Shown: positions 1 to 9,500, counted from the stretch's first letter. The stretch: DNA of 64,000 nucleotides from an uncultured Draconibacterium sp. (GCF_963677565.1 NZ_OY781982.1:744001-808000), one strand, 5' to 3'. A program made the numbers and translations. The notes: a model not told the origin generated them from the sequence alone.

Positions 1-2314
1 AATAAGTGGCTTCTTCGCGCAGTTTTACTTTGTCGAGCAAGCGCAATTTTAGCGACCGGCCACGCAGCTGCATAATTCCCTGTTTATCATCGAGGTACGA
101 TATGGCATTAATCAAAAACTCCTTATTCCCGAAAACCTGCCCCGATACTTCGTCAAAACCAAGTTCCTGAATTTTAGGTGGATTGCTAGAATAATTCACT
201 TTGTTGGTAATCATTCCACCGTCGGCAATTACAATCATCTGTGTGGGCTGGCTTTCCTGAATTATTTCGGCCGAAGAATAACCGTAATTTTCCACCATTC
301 GGTTTTTATAGTTCGAAGTAAAAACACCTTCCAACAAAACGCCAACCGGAATATCTGCCTCCGTAAACAACTCGCGCGCCGGCGGATTATTAATGTTTGC
401 CAAACTCACCGACGACGGCGCTTTTATCCGACGCGCATACGGCGATGTTCTTAAAATCACCTCTTTTCGCACAGTTGAATTGGCAGAAACCGTGTCGAGC
501 GACGACACAAATTCTGTTTTAACCCAGTTCAGATTTCGGCTTATCGGGTGATTATCATTTGGCGTTAGCAGCGGCGAATAATACCACGGGTGCAAAGTGT
601 AGCGTGGCGAATTACCCGGTGCAGCGGTATTTACCCGAATTTGAATACAGTTTACATCCTGCAGCAATTCGTAATTTAAACGCACGCCGTAGCGAAACAA
701 CTGATCGCCCAAATTCATGTCGTTTGGAAAAGAATACGTTTGGAATCCTTTGCTTAAACTATCCAGACTTACCTGTACCGGATCAACCAACCATAGCAGT
801 TTTCCACCTTTCATCAGGTACTGGTCTATAGCAATTTTGGAAGTTTCGGGAAATTCTTTTTTAGGATTGGCGATCACCAGAATATCTACCTCCGCATCTT
901 TCAGATCGGCAGCTTCCAGCATATCAATCTCAAAATCGGCAGAAAGCGATCGTGCAATATCGGCCACTTCGTATTGATTCGCCTCATCGTGTCCTTGTAA
1001 GAATGCAAGTACAGATTTCTTCTCGCGCATTAACTTTTGAAAAGCATTTACCAACTCAAACTCGATGGTTTCAACCGAATGATTAAAGTTATTTTCGTAA
1101 CTGGTGTACGGATTATTTTTCAGAAAATTAACTGCCAGTTCTTTGTTCTGGTAACGAATTATTGCTCCCGGAAATATAAAACGCGAACTCACACCCTGCT
1201 CAGTTTTATGTCCAAAATTAATTCGCGGCACACCTCTGTTTACTATGTCAGCAATAAATTCTTCCTGTTTTTCGATATTCCCAATGCTGTAGGGATTAAA
1301 AATCCGCACGCGAATTGGAGCCGAACTGTAAGCATTCAGCACTGCAATTTTCTCCAGCACTTCGTTTTGTATTTTTCGCAATCCCGCTTCCAGCTCGCCA
1401 CTTAAATACAATTCCACTTCCACCGGACCGTCCAATCCGCTTACCATTTGTTTGCTTACATCCGACAACGAATAACGTTTTTCAGCTGTTAGATCGATAC
1501 GGTACAAAAAGTTGGATGAAATAGCCAGTACCAGCAAAACAGCCACAGGAACAACAACCGCTCGAACTTTTGCCTTTGTTTTTCTGAGTTTTCCTTTTCG
1601 TAAAATCAGGGTGGTGCCGTACAAAAACAAAAAAGCCATGCCGATAAAATAGAGAATATCGCGCATATCAACCACACCCCGCGAAATGGAAAGGTAATGA
1701 TCGTTAATACTCAGCCACGAAAAAAGTTGTTCCAGCAAATACGACACTTCGGCCGATGCCACAAACTCAAAACCGAGATAAAAAATAAACGACAGCGACA
1801 TTCCGAAGATGAACGAAACGATCTGGTTGTCGGTGAGCGACGAGGCAAAAATGCCAATAGCCACATAAATGGTTGCCAGAAAAAACAGCCCCATAAACGA
1901 TCCCCAGGTTGCACCGGTGTCGATACTTCCAACCGGATTTCCCAACCAATAAACCGACAAAAAATACAGTAAAGTGGGCAACAGAGAAAATACAACCAGT
2001 ACCAATCCTGCCAGAAATTTGGCCATTACCAACTGGAAATCACCCAGCGGGCGTGTAAGCAGGATTTCGATGGTTCCGCTGCGTTTTTCGTCGGCGAACA
2101 TTCGCATGGTAATAGCAGGTACCAGAAACAGGTACAACCACGGCGCCAGCGTAAAAAGCCCCTGCAACGTTGCATAGTTATTGTCGGGAATATTGTAATT
2201 GCCCGGAAAAATCCATAGAAACAAACCGGTTACCAATAAAAAAACCAGTACGGCCAGGTATCCGATCAGCGATCCGAGAAAAGTTTTTATTTCTTTTTTA
2301 AATAAGCTATACAC
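1..2314 (-). CDS. gldFG: GldF-GldG fusion, gliding-type ABC transporter permease/auxiliary protein (3' end cut by window edge)
   Basis: One reading frame stays open from a GTG at 2314 to the window edge (771 codons, no stop). Residues 1 to about 240 form an ABC-2 permease like GldF, with several hydrophobic segments and the motif FADEKRSGTIEILLTRP. A short basic linker (RKGKLRKTKAKVR) and a further membrane segment follow, then a GldG-like extracytoplasmic domain (ABC_transp_aux) beginning with DLTAEKRYSLSD. GldF and GldG are separate proteins in Flavobacterium; here I read codon by codon across the junction and found no stop. The start is chosen because an in-frame TAA lies at 2332-2330 and no ATG follows it. 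The GTG is 8 bp after the lpxB stop, so the gene is probably co-transcribed with lpxB. In the known family the complex works with the ATPase GldA, which is not in the window. Confidence 0.8.
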   Translation of the reverse strand, partial: MYSLFKKEIKTFLGSLIGYLAVLVFLLVTGLFLWIFPGNYNIPDNNYATLQGLFTLAPWLYLFLVPAITMRMFADEKRSGTIEILLTRPLGDFQLVMAKFLAGLVLVVFSLLPTLLYFLSVYWLGNPVGSIDTGATWGSFMGLFFLATIYVAIGIFASSLTDNQIVSFIFGMSLSFIFYLGFEFVASAEVSYLLEQLFSWLSINDHYLSISRGVVDMRDILYFIGMAFLFLYGTTLILRKGKLRKTKAKVRAVVVPVAVLLVLAISSNFLYRIDLTAEKRYSLSDVSKQMVSGLDGPVEVELYLSGELEAGLRKIQNEVLEKIAVLNAYSSAPIRVRIFNPYSIGNIEKQEEFIADIVNRGVPRINFGHKTEQGVSSRFIFPGAIIRYQNKELAVNFLKNNPYTSYENNFNHSVETIEFELVNAFQKLMREKKSVLAFLQGHDEANQYEVADIARSLSADFEIDMLEAADLKDAEVDILVIANPKKEFPETSKIAIDQYLMKGGKLLWLVDPVQVSLDSLSKGFQTYSFPNDMNLGDQLFRYGVRLNYELLQDVNCIQIRVNTAAPGNSPRYTLHPWYYSPLLTPNDNHPISRNLNWVKTEFVSSLDTVSANSTVRKEVILRTSPYARRIKAPSSVSLANINNPPARELFTEADIPVGVLLEGVFTSNYKNRMVENYGYSSAEIIQESQPTQMIVIADGGMITNKVNYSSNPPKIQELGFDEVSGQVFGNKEFLINAISYLDDKQGIMQLRGRSLKLRLLDKVKLREEATY

Positions 2315-2322
2315 TTGTATTC

Positions 2323-3468
2323 TTATGATTTATGTTCAGAATCCAAAGATAACAATTCAACCATTTTTTCAGCTGCCCGTTTCGAACAACCCGGCTCGCC
2401 CATTAGTTGTTGCATTTCCTGGTAATCGGACAGAATCTCACTGCGATATGTTTCATCGGCGAGCAATCGATCCAGTTCTGCTGTAACTTTTTTAACGGTC
2501 ATATCTTTTTGAAGCAGCTCTTTAACCGCCATTTTACCCAAAATAATATTGGGCAGCGACACCCAGTCAATTTTTAAAACCGCAGCCATTATATAATGCA
2601 CCAAAACGCCGCCTTCAACTTTATACAAAACGGTTTGTGGCACATTAAATAAAGCCGTTTCCAACGCTGCTGTACCTGATGCCACCAGAGCCGTATGCGC
2701 ATTATTCAGCAAATCGTAAGTAGATTCGTAAAGCACTTTTATGTTGCTTCCCTGTAAAATTCCATCGTACAATTCTTTGTCAACCGACGACACTCCTGCC
2801 AGCACAACCTGGTAATCATTGCGCCCTTCAACAGCCTTTTTCATTACAGAAAGTGTACCTTTTATTTCCTGAACACGACTTCCGGCCAGCAAGGCAATTA
2901 TCGGTCGTTCATCTAAATTATTTTTCGCTTTAAAATCGGCTGTAGACTGAGCTGTCCTTTCAAATTCCCTGATCGAATCGAACAGAGGATTTCCAACATA
3001 ATTTACATCAATGCCGTGTTTTTTGTAAAACTCGGTTTCAAACGGAAAAATGGTAAATAGTTCGTCGACAAAAGCCCGCACCTTTTTAACACGATACTCT
3101 TTCCAGGCCCATAATTTTGGCGAAATGTAATAGTAAACTTTTATGTTATTCTGTTTGGCAAACTCGGCAATTCGCAGGTTAAAACCGGGGTAATCGATTA
3201 AAATCAGCACATCGGGGTTATAGTTCAGTAAGTCTTTTTTGCAAAACTCCATGTTTCGTTTTATGGTTCTGATATTCAGAATCACATTCACAAAACCCAT
3301 AAACGCCATTTCGCGATAGTGTTTAACCAATTCGCCACCAACAGCCTGCATTTTATCGCCGCCAAAAAAACGAAAATCGGCCTCCTTGTCGGCAACTTTC
3401 AGTTCTTTCATCAGGTTCGATCCGTGCAAATCGCCCGATGCTTCGCCGGCTATGATGTAGTATCGCAT
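2323..3468 (-). CDS. lpxB: Lipid-A-disaccharide synthase
   Basis: The 381-residue protein has the normal LpxB length and motifs: IIAGEASGDLHGSNLM at the N-terminus, FFGGDKM near residue 35, MGFVNVI near 77, LIDYPGFNLRIA near 110 and YYISPKLWAWKEYR near 133. LpxB is a GT19 enzyme that joins UDP-2,3-diacylglucosamine and lipid X to give the lipid A disaccharide at the inner face of the inner membrane. The start is 1 bp after the stop of the small membrane protein upstream, and the stop is 8 bp before the GldF/GldG fusion, so the four genes from surE look like one operon. Confidence 0.95.
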   Translation of the reverse strand: MRYYIIAGEASGDLHGSNLMKELKVADKEADFRFFGGDKMQAVGGELVKHYREMAFMGFVNVILNIRTIKRNMEFCKKDLLNYNPDVLILIDYPGFNLRIAEFAKQNNIKVYYYISPKLWAWKEYRVKKVRAFVDELFTIFPFETEFYKKHGIDVNYVGNPLFDSIREFERTAQSTADFKAKNNLDERPIIALLAGSRVQEIKGTLSVMKKAVEGRNDYQVVLAGVSSVDKELYDGILQGSNIKVLYESTYDLLNNAHTALVASGTAALETALFNVPQTVLYKVEGGVLVHYIMAAVLKIDWVSLPNIILGKMAVKELLQKDMTVKKVTAELDRLLADETYRSEILSDYQEMQQLMGEPGCSKRAAEKMVELLSLDSEHKS

Positions 3469-3469
3469 A

Positions 3470-3772
3470 TTAAATGGCTCTTGAAATTAGCACTACGAAG
3501 GCGTAAAGAATTGTGGCTCCCAATACACCGCGGGCAGCCTTCTCGTACTTCAAACGCAAAAAAATCCAAAATGCAGCCACATTGGTAAATACGCACAAAC
3601 TGCCAATTTTTACGAGTGCCTGCATTCGCCACATTCCCGATATGTAATTGGTGAACGACATTTCGTTCTCTCCTATCAGGTAAACGATAAAAAAGATCGC
3701 TATTGGTAGAATCAAACCGGTTAAAACTCCAATCCCAACGGTATCGTATTTGTTCTTTTTGCGTAGTTGCAT
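3470..3772 (-). CDS. Small membrane protein of unknown function
   Basis: This 100-residue protein has a basic N-terminus (MQLRKKNKYDTVG) and three hydrophobic stretches, near residues 12-33, 54-72 and 82-98, so it is probably an inner-membrane protein with three helices. It sits 1 bp from surE upstream and 1 bp from lpxB downstream. This strict coupling implies that it is translated with them and may act in envelope or lipid A biology, but that is inferred from position only. I do not recognise a named family. Confidence 0.75.
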   Translation of the reverse strand: MQLRKKNKYDTVGIGVLTGLILPIAIFFIVYLIGENEMSFTNYISGMWRMQALVKIGSLCVFTNVAAFWIFLRLKYEKAARGVLGATILYAFVVLISRAI

Positions 3773-3773
3773 G

Positions 3774-4547
3774 TTAAAACTTCCAGGACTTTAATTGATC
3801 CAACGTATCATAACAAGTCATATCAACTCTAACGGGAACCACCGATACGAAATTATTTTTTAGGGCAGAAATATCTGTCTCGTCCGTCTCTTCTTCCAAA
3901 TTCTGAAAATAACCTGATAACCAATGATACTCGCGCCCGTGCGGATCGGTTCTTTTTTCAAACTCTTCCATCCATTTACCATGTGCCTGCCTGCACACTT
4001 TAATGCCTGCCGGTTTCCCTTTCGGAATATTTACATTAAGGCATGTAAATGCCGGAAGCCCATTCTCTACAACACTTTGAAAAACACGCGCAACAACCAG
4101 TTTGGCTTTCGAGAAATCGGCATCCGCGCTGTAGTCTTCCAACGAAAATCCAATTGACGGAACACCATGGAGGCCTCCTTCAATTGCAGCTCCCATTGTT
4201 CCGCTGTATATAACACTTATCGATGAGTTTGATCCGTGGTTAATACCCGAAACTACAAAATCCGGCTTGCGATCGAACAGTCCGTTAAAACTCAGTTTCA
4301 CACTGTCAACCGGTGTGCCGTTGCATTTAAAGGTTGGTACACCGTGAATTTTCTCAACCGGTGTAGCGCGCAGTGGATGGTCAACTGTAATGCCACAGGC
4401 CTTTCCAGACATCGAAACTTCGGAAGAAATTACCACTACTTCTCCAAAAAACTGAACTACTTCCACCAGTTCACGCAAACCTTTTGCATGAATTCCATCG
4501 TCGTTTGTAACCAAAATCAATGGTTTCCCAGAATCGTTTTTTTGCAT
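3774..4547 (-). CDS. surE: 5'/3'-nucleotidase SurE
   Basis: The 257-residue protein has the SurE hallmark LVTNDDGIHAKGL at residues 12-24 (the DD pair binds the metal), SMSGKACGIT near 45, NGTPVDSVKL near 76 and SGINHGSN near 98. SurE hydrolyses nucleoside 5'- and 3'-monophosphates. It is the first gene of the surE - membrane protein - lpxB - gldFG operon. A TATCTTTG -7 box lies 5 bp upstream of the ATG, which implies a very short or absent leader. Confidence 0.95.
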   Translation of the reverse strand: MQKNDSGKPLILVTNDDGIHAKGLRELVEVVQFFGEVVVISSEVSMSGKACGITVDHPLRATPVEKIHGVPTFKCNGTPVDSVKLSFNGLFDRKPDFVVSGINHGSNSSISVIYSGTMGAAIEGGLHGVPSIGFSLEDYSADADFSKAKLVVARVFQSVVENGLPAFTCLNVNIPKGKPAGIKVCRQAHGKWMEEFEKRTDPHGREYHWLSGYFQNLEEETDETDISALKNNFVSVVPVRVDMTCYDTLDQLKSWKF

Positions 4548-4552
4548 GTGAA

Positions 4553-4560
4553 CAAAGATA
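4553..4560 (-). promoter_or_regulatory. Bacteroidota -7 promoter box of the surE operon
   Basis: On the minus strand the sequence TATCTTTG fits the Bacteroidota -7 consensus TAnnTTTG. Only GTTCA separates its last base from the surE ATG. A clear -33 TTG at the normal distance is not visible, so the call rests on the -7 box and its position. Confidence 0.5.
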
Positions 4561-4849
4561 ATTAGAAATTGCTATCTTGTGTCATCAAACCAATTTTATA
4601 CCTGTTATTCTTATTTTTCCATTTCCGTAAAAATATGGAAAACATTTTATGACAATTTTTATTTATAAATACTATGCTGATCGTTGATCAGGAAGTTTAA
4701 TGAGTTGAATAAAATTAGATCTAAAAAATAATTGATGGAATAGGCGTAATAATAATATGCCTTTTTTGTAAACAAAATTGAAATTATGCGCGTTCGCTGC
4801 CTACCGCAGGCGGGCATGAATTAGCTTAAAATTTATAAATTATATACGA
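4561..4849. other. Divergent intergenic region between surE and the S9 peptidase
   Basis: This AT-rich stretch separates two divergent genes. It contains a perfect CTGATC-GTT-GATCAG palindrome at 4677-4691, a plus-strand terminator-like hairpin at 4742-4767, and a short GC-rich patch at about 4795-4815 with a GCCT/AGGC stem. That patch differs in composition from its surroundings and may be the remnant of a dispersed repeat. No open frame in it resembles a gene. Confidence 0.5.
4742..4767 (+). terminator. Terminator-like hairpin upstream of the S9 peptidase
   Basis: AGGCGTA (4742-4748) pairs with TATGCCT (4756-4762) through one G-U wobble and is followed by six T. It reads as an intrinsic terminator on the plus strand, yet no plus-strand gene precedes it. 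It could end a short transcript or attenuate the leader of the peptidase gene. Confidence 0.4.
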
Positions 4850-7276
4850 ATGAAATTCTTGAAAAAACTCACTGTATTTTGTATTGTTTCTTTATTATGG
4901 TTTGGAGCTGTTGCCCAGGTAGATATTGAGTACCAAAAGCCAGCCAAAGAAATTCTGGAATTAATTGATGCTCCGGCAGTTCCTTCGGCCGCTTTCGATG
5001 CTAAAAATGAAAACATTGTTTTGCTGCACCGGAACCAGTTTAAAAGTATTGCAGAACTATCGGAACCCGAACTACGATTAGCAGGTTTACGAATTAATCC
5101 GGTTACCAACATTGGCAGCCGAACACGTTACTACTCCAATATTTCGTTAATGAAAGTTGGCGAACCGGAAGAAATTGAGGTCAGTAATGTGCCACCAAGT
5201 GAACGACTCGCTAATTTCACATGGTCGCCCGACCAAAGTAAAATGGCTTTTACCAACACAGTTGAAGAAGGTGTTGAATTATGGGTACTGGATATTAATG
5301 AAGCCACTTGTAAAAAACTTACCGATGCAAAACTTAACGCCAATATCGGTTCAGCATTCGAGTGGTTTGAAGACAACAGCCGCCTGCTTGTTAAAATGCT
5401 GCCCGATGACAAAAAGCCATTGATAGATAAATCAACTGCTGTACCAACCGGGCCGAAAGTTTCGGTAAGCGATGGTCAAAAAGCACAAAACAGAACTTAC
5501 CAGGATTTGCTAAAAGACAAAGCCGACGAGTATAATTTCAAACAATTAGTTCGTTCAACACTTTACACGGTCGATCTCGATGGAAATACTTCGCAATGGA
5601 AAGAAACAGCGATGTATACCGGTCTTGGTTTTTCTCCCAACGGTGAATACATTTTGGTTACCACACTTGGAGAACCTTTTTCGTACCTGGTGACGTATTA
5701 TCGCTTCCCGTCGAAAACAAGCATTTACGACAAATCGGGGCGGCTGATAAAAGTAATTCGCGATGTTCCTTTGGAAGAAGTACGACCAAAAGGTTTTATG
5801 TCTACTACAAAAGAAATGCGCAGCCTTCGTTGGCGTGCCGACAAACCGGCAACTATTTTTTATGTAAAGGCACTTGATGAAGGCGATCCCGCCATTGAAG
5901 TTGATTTCAGAGACGAGCTTTTTACACTGGATGCTCCGTTTGATGGCGAACCAAAATCCATATTAAAAACACAACAACGGTTTCGTCGGGTTATTTGGGG
6001 AAACGACGACGTTGCAATTGCTACCGACGAGTGGTGGAATACCCGAAATGAAAAAACATACCTTTTCAGCCCGGGCGATGCCTCGGTGGATCCCGTGGTT
6101 CTTTTCGATCGGAACGTTAATGACCGATACAATGATCCGGGATCGTTTGTTACCACTAAAAACGAGCTGGGAACTTACACGCTTGAGATGGATAAAAACA
6201 CGCTCTATCTTACCGGAAGCGGATATTCTCCGGAAGGAAGGCGCCCTTTTTTCGATGCCTATAATTTGCAAACTAAAGAAACAAAACGCTTATGGCGTGC
6301 CGACGGAGAAACAACCCTGGAAAATATTACCAGAGTTATTGATGCGCAAAAAGGAGTTTTGTTAACCCGCGTTGAAACCAGTACGCAGTACCCGAATTAC
6401 TATATCAGAAACATAAAAAAACGTATCGCTCCACAACCGGTTACCTTCTTCAAAAATCCGTACCAAAGTATTGCAAACATTCACAAAGAGATTATTAACT
6501 ACAAACGTGAAGACGGACTGGATTTATCGGGAACGTTGTATTTGCCTGCCGGTTACGATAGGACTAAGAAAGAAAAGTTACCGATGGTAATGTGGGCTTA
6601 TCCTCGTGAATACAAAGACAAATCTGCCGCTGGTCAGGTTACTTCGTCGCCACATACGTTTACTTACCCGTCTTACGGATCGATAATTTTTTGGGTAACC
6701 CGAGGTTATGCAGTACTCGACGATGCAGCCTTCCCAATTGTTGGCGAGGGAGATAAAGAACCAAACGACAGTTTCCGCGAGCAGCTTGTGGCAAATGCAA
6801 AAGCAGCCATCGATGCGGTTGACGAAATGGGTTATATTGATCGGGAACGTGTTGCTGTTGGAGGCCACTCATATGGTGCTTTTATGACGGCTAATTTACT
6901 GTCTCACTGCGATCTGTTTGCTGCCGGAATTGCCAGAAGTGGCGCCTACAATCGCACACTCACTCCTTTCGGATTTCAAAGCGAAGAAAGAACCTACTGG
7001 GAAGCACCCGATGTTTATTACACCATGAGTCCGTTTATGCATGCCGATAAAATGAAAACGCCACTGTTGCTTATTCACGGCATTGCCGATAACAACTCAG
7101 GAACCTACCCAATGCAAAGCGAGCGCTATTTTAATGCGCTGAAAGGTTTGGGTGCACCGGTCAGGTTGGTAATGTTACCAAAAGAAAGCCACGGTTATTC
7201 GGCACGCGAATCGATTCTACACATGTTATGGGAGCAGGATCAATGGCTTGAAAAGTATGTAAAGAATAAGAAATAA
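4850..7276 (+). CDS. Secreted S9-family peptidase (prolyl oligopeptidase type)
   Basis: The 808-residue protein has a signal peptide (MKFLKKLTVFCIVSLLWFGAVAQ), a long beta-propeller-like region, and a C-terminal alpha/beta hydrolase domain. The catalytic triad can be read as Ser in GGHSYGAF (about residue 674), Asp in HGIADNN (about 747) and His in KESHGYSA (about 781). Such peptidases cleave short peptides in the periplasm. The layout and the start of the mature protein resemble the subgroup annotated as glutamyl-aminopeptidase-like or DAP-type S9 peptidases of Bacteroidota. A strong terminator follows the gene, so it is probably monocistronic. Confidence 0.9.
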   Translation: MKFLKKLTVFCIVSLLWFGAVAQVDIEYQKPAKEILELIDAPAVPSAAFDAKNENIVLLHRNQFKSIAELSEPELRLAGLRINPVTNIGSRTRYYSNISLMKVGEPEEIEVSNVPPSERLANFTWSPDQSKMAFTNTVEEGVELWVLDINEATCKKLTDAKLNANIGSAFEWFEDNSRLLVKMLPDDKKPLIDKSTAVPTGPKVSVSDGQKAQNRTYQDLLKDKADEYNFKQLVRSTLYTVDLDGNTSQWKETAMYTGLGFSPNGEYILVTTLGEPFSYLVTYYRFPSKTSIYDKSGRLIKVIRDVPLEEVRPKGFMSTTKEMRSLRWRADKPATIFYVKALDEGDPAIEVDFRDELFTLDAPFDGEPKSILKTQQRFRRVIWGNDDVAIATDEWWNTRNEKTYLFSPGDASVDPVVLFDRNVNDRYNDPGSFVTTKNELGTYTLEMDKNTLYLTGSGYSPEGRRPFFDAYNLQTKETKRLWRADGETTLENITRVIDAQKGVLLTRVETSTQYPNYYIRNIKKRIAPQPVTFFKNPYQSIANIHKEIINYKREDGLDLSGTLYLPAGYDRTKKEKLPMVMWAYPREYKDKSAAGQVTSSPHTFTYPSYGSIIFWVTRGYAVLDDAAFPIVGEGDKEPNDSFREQLVANAKAAIDAVDEMGYIDRERVAVGGHSYGAFMTANLLSHCDLFAAGIARSGAYNRTLTPFGFQSEERTYWEAPDVYYTMSPFMHADKMKTPLLLIHGIADNNSGTYPMQSERYFNALKGLGAPVRLVMLPKESHGYSARESILHMLWEQDQWLEKYVKNKK

Positions 7277-7296
7277 TATTCTTCTGCACGATATAC

Positions 7297-7336
7297 AAGT
7301 CCAAAACAAGGTTGAAATTGTTTTGGACTTTTTTTA
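7297..7336 (+). terminator. Intrinsic terminator of the S9 peptidase gene
   Basis: AAGTCCAAAACAA (7297-7309) and its exact complement (7318-7330) form a 13-bp stem with an 8-nt loop, followed by a T run to 7336. Confidence 0.9.
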
Positions 7337-7397
7337 ATTCAAAAATTGTTTAACATTTTCTTCAACAACAATAAAGAACCAAGATTATATAAAAGTC

Positions 7398-7405
7398 TAC
7401 CTTTG
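7398..7405 (+). promoter_or_regulatory. -7 promoter box of the aldo/keto reductase gene
   Basis: TACCTTTG matches TAnnTTTG and lies 32 bp upstream of the ATG at 7438. It follows the terminator of the preceding gene, so it probably starts the next transcript. No good -33 element was found. Confidence 0.45.
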
Positions 7406-7437
7406 TCGCTCGTAATTTAAAAATTGATTGCACTGTT

Positions 7438-8625
7438 ATGTCCGTTATTCTGAATAAAAAAGAGGGAATGCAATACCGCAGGTTTGGCAAAACTGAAAAA
7501 CTTTTAAGCACCATCACACTTGGCGGAATGCGTTTTAAACATGTATGGGACGATCCCCGACGTGAAATCCCTAAAGACACTTTAGAAGAATGTTTGCGTA
7601 CGGTTAAACTTGCATTCGATTCGGGCATTAACCATATTGAAACGGCGTGGGGATACACAAAAAGCGAGACTGTTTATGGCAAAGTTTTGAATGAAGAATT
7701 AGCTATTCCGCGTACATCGTACCATTTAATGACTAAGGGCAATCCGATGACAGCCGATGCCACTTTTGAAATGGTGGAAAATCAGCTACGCGACTTGCAA
7801 ACTGATTACTTCGATTTTTATGGCTGGCACGGAATCAATACTCCGGACCTGCTGGAACAGAGTTGCAAAAAAGGCGGACCGGTTGAAGCTTTGTTGAAAC
7901 TAAAAGAAGAAGGCATTATAAAACACGTTGGTTTTAGCACCCACGGGCCAATGGAAGTTATTGTGCGTGCTATTGAAACCGGTTTATTCGAATTTGTGAA
8001 TTTACATTATTACTATTTCAATCAACGAAACCTGGCAGCTGTGCAATTGGCGGAAGTGAGTGATATGGGAGTGTTTATTATCTCGCCAAACGACAAAGGC
8101 GGACAACTTTTTAAAGCGCCGGAAAAAGTAAAAGATGCCACATATCCGTTAACACCAATTCAATGGAATGCGCGTTTTTGTTTGAACAATCCGGCCATTC
8201 ACACCCTCTCATTTGGTATTACGGAAAAAGAACATTTCGAGGAAATGAGAGGTATTTTTCCAACCACATCGCCATGGAGTCAGGCTGATTACGAAACTAA
8301 ACTAAAACTGGATAGCTTTCTATTTGATGATCCGTATGCTGTTTATGATGGTTTTGACATGCAAAACGATCCATCGGGAATTAATATTCCAGAGGTGTTG
8401 CGTTTGCGCCGGCTATGGAAATCGTATGATATGATTGATTTCGCCAAATACAGATACAAAACGTTTAAAGAAAAAAGTCATTGGTTTCCGGGAGAATTAC
8501 CAACACATTCAAACCTGGATAAAATTGACAAGGCAAAAATACCTGCCCACATCCCTTTAAAAGAGCTTCTGGCAGAAACTCACCGCGAATTGTATCAACC
8601 CGAATATAAATTGGCTAAAAATTAA
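7438..8625 (+). CDS. Aldo/keto reductase family protein
   Basis: The 395-residue protein starts its recognisable domain at MQYRRFGKTEKL (residue 11) and continues with LGGMRF, FDSGINHIETAWGY (active-site Tyr), MTKGNP (Lys) and YGWHG (His), which is the aldo/keto reductase pattern with Glu in place of the usual Asp before the Tyr. A C-terminal extension of about 100 residues follows the barrel, as in larger AKRs, but I see no ferredoxin-type CxxCxxC cluster there. It probably reduces carbonyls with NADPH; the substrate is unknown. An internal ATG at 7468 with AGAGGGA just before it is an alternative start. NIPSNAP follows 33 bp downstream. Confidence 0.85.
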   Translation: MSVILNKKEGMQYRRFGKTEKLLSTITLGGMRFKHVWDDPRREIPKDTLEECLRTVKLAFDSGINHIETAWGYTKSETVYGKVLNEELAIPRTSYHLMTKGNPMTADATFEMVENQLRDLQTDYFDFYGWHGINTPDLLEQSCKKGGPVEALLKLKEEGIIKHVGFSTHGPMEVIVRAIETGLFEFVNLHYYYFNQRNLAAVQLAEVSDMGVFIISPNDKGGQLFKAPEKVKDATYPLTPIQWNARFCLNNPAIHTLSFGITEKEHFEEMRGIFPTTSPWSQADYETKLKLDSFLFDDPYAVYDGFDMQNDPSGINIPEVLRLRRLWKSYDMIDFAKYRYKTFKEKSHWFPGELPTHSNLDKIDKAKIPAHIPLKELLAETHRELYQPEYKLAKN

Positions 8626-8658
8626 TATCTTGGAGCGGTAAACCATAAACCGTTCAAA

Positions 8659-9432
8659 ATGAAATCTAAACGAATTCTATCAACCGTAGTTTTTATAATT
8701 GCACTATTTTCTTTTTCACAACTTTTTGCCGGTAACTACTATCAATTAAAGGTATATAGTTTAAACAATCCCGGTCAGCAAGAACGTGTAGACAACTACT
8801 TGAAAAACACTTTTATGAAAGCTGTCCACGAGTCAGGAATTGCCGACGTTGGGGTATTTAAACCAATTGAAACCGATCCGGATTACGGTAAAAAAATATT
8901 TGTACTCATTCCTTTAAAAGACTTAAACGAAATTGAAATAATTGAAGATCAACTTCTTAATACTGATACAGATTCTGAAAGTTCCGATTACATTAATGCA
9001 GCGCACGACAATCCGCCATTCGAACGTGTTGAGACCATAATTTTAAAAGCATTTTCGGAAATGCCAAACTATCACAAGCCAGATTTTGACACACCAAAAC
9101 AGGAACAAATTTTTCAAATACGAAGTTATGAAGGTGCTACTGAAAAGCTCTATCATAAAAAGGTAGAGATGTTTAATGAAGGAGGAGAAGTTGCATTATT
9201 CAATGATCTTGACTTTAATGCTGTGTTTTTTGGAGAAGTTTTGGCCGGAGCTAATATGCCCAACCTTATCTACATGACTTCGTTTAAAAACATTGAAACA
9301 AATAAAAAACTCTGGGAAAAATTTGGTGCACATCCTAAATGGGAGGAATTAAAAAATAATAAGGAGTATGCCAATACGGTTTCTCATATCGACAATTGGT
9401 TGTGCCATCCAACCGCTTACTCCGATTTTTAA
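8659..9432 (+). CDS. NIPSNAP-family protein, exported
   Basis: The 257-residue protein has a signal peptide (to about residue 24, FSQLFAG). The mature part starts YYQLKVYSL and has a second repeat unit starting QIFQIRSYEG near residue 152, which together give the two ferredoxin-like halves of NIPSNAP proteins. EKFGAHPKWEELK near residue 218 also fits the family. The biochemical role of bacterial NIPSNAP proteins is not settled. The gene is close behind the aldo/keto reductase and may share its transcript. Confidence 0.8.
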   Translation: MKSKRILSTVVFIIALFSFSQLFAGNYYQLKVYSLNNPGQQERVDNYLKNTFMKAVHESGIADVGVFKPIETDPDYGKKIFVLIPLKDLNEIEIIEDQLLNTDTDSESSDYINAAHDNPPFERVETIILKAFSEMPNYHKPDFDTPKQEQIFQIRSYEGATEKLYHKKVEMFNEGGEVALFNDLDFNAVFFGEVLAGANMPNLIYMTSFKNIETNKKLWEKFGAHPKWEELKNNKEYANTVSHIDNWLCHPTAYSDF

Positions 9433-9500
9433 ACTAATCTTACGAAACTCTTAATAATCCTTAAAAATAATTGACAGGAATAGTCAACCACAAAGAGAGC

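Noticed and set aside
1711..1995. Minus-strand frame of 94 codons inside the GldF/GldG region
   Set aside because: It is out of frame with the GldFG reading frame that covers the same bases and shows family motifs; it has none.
4795..4815. GC-rich patch as a piece of an RNA gene
   Set aside because: It is too short, has only a 4-bp stem and no RNA family features.
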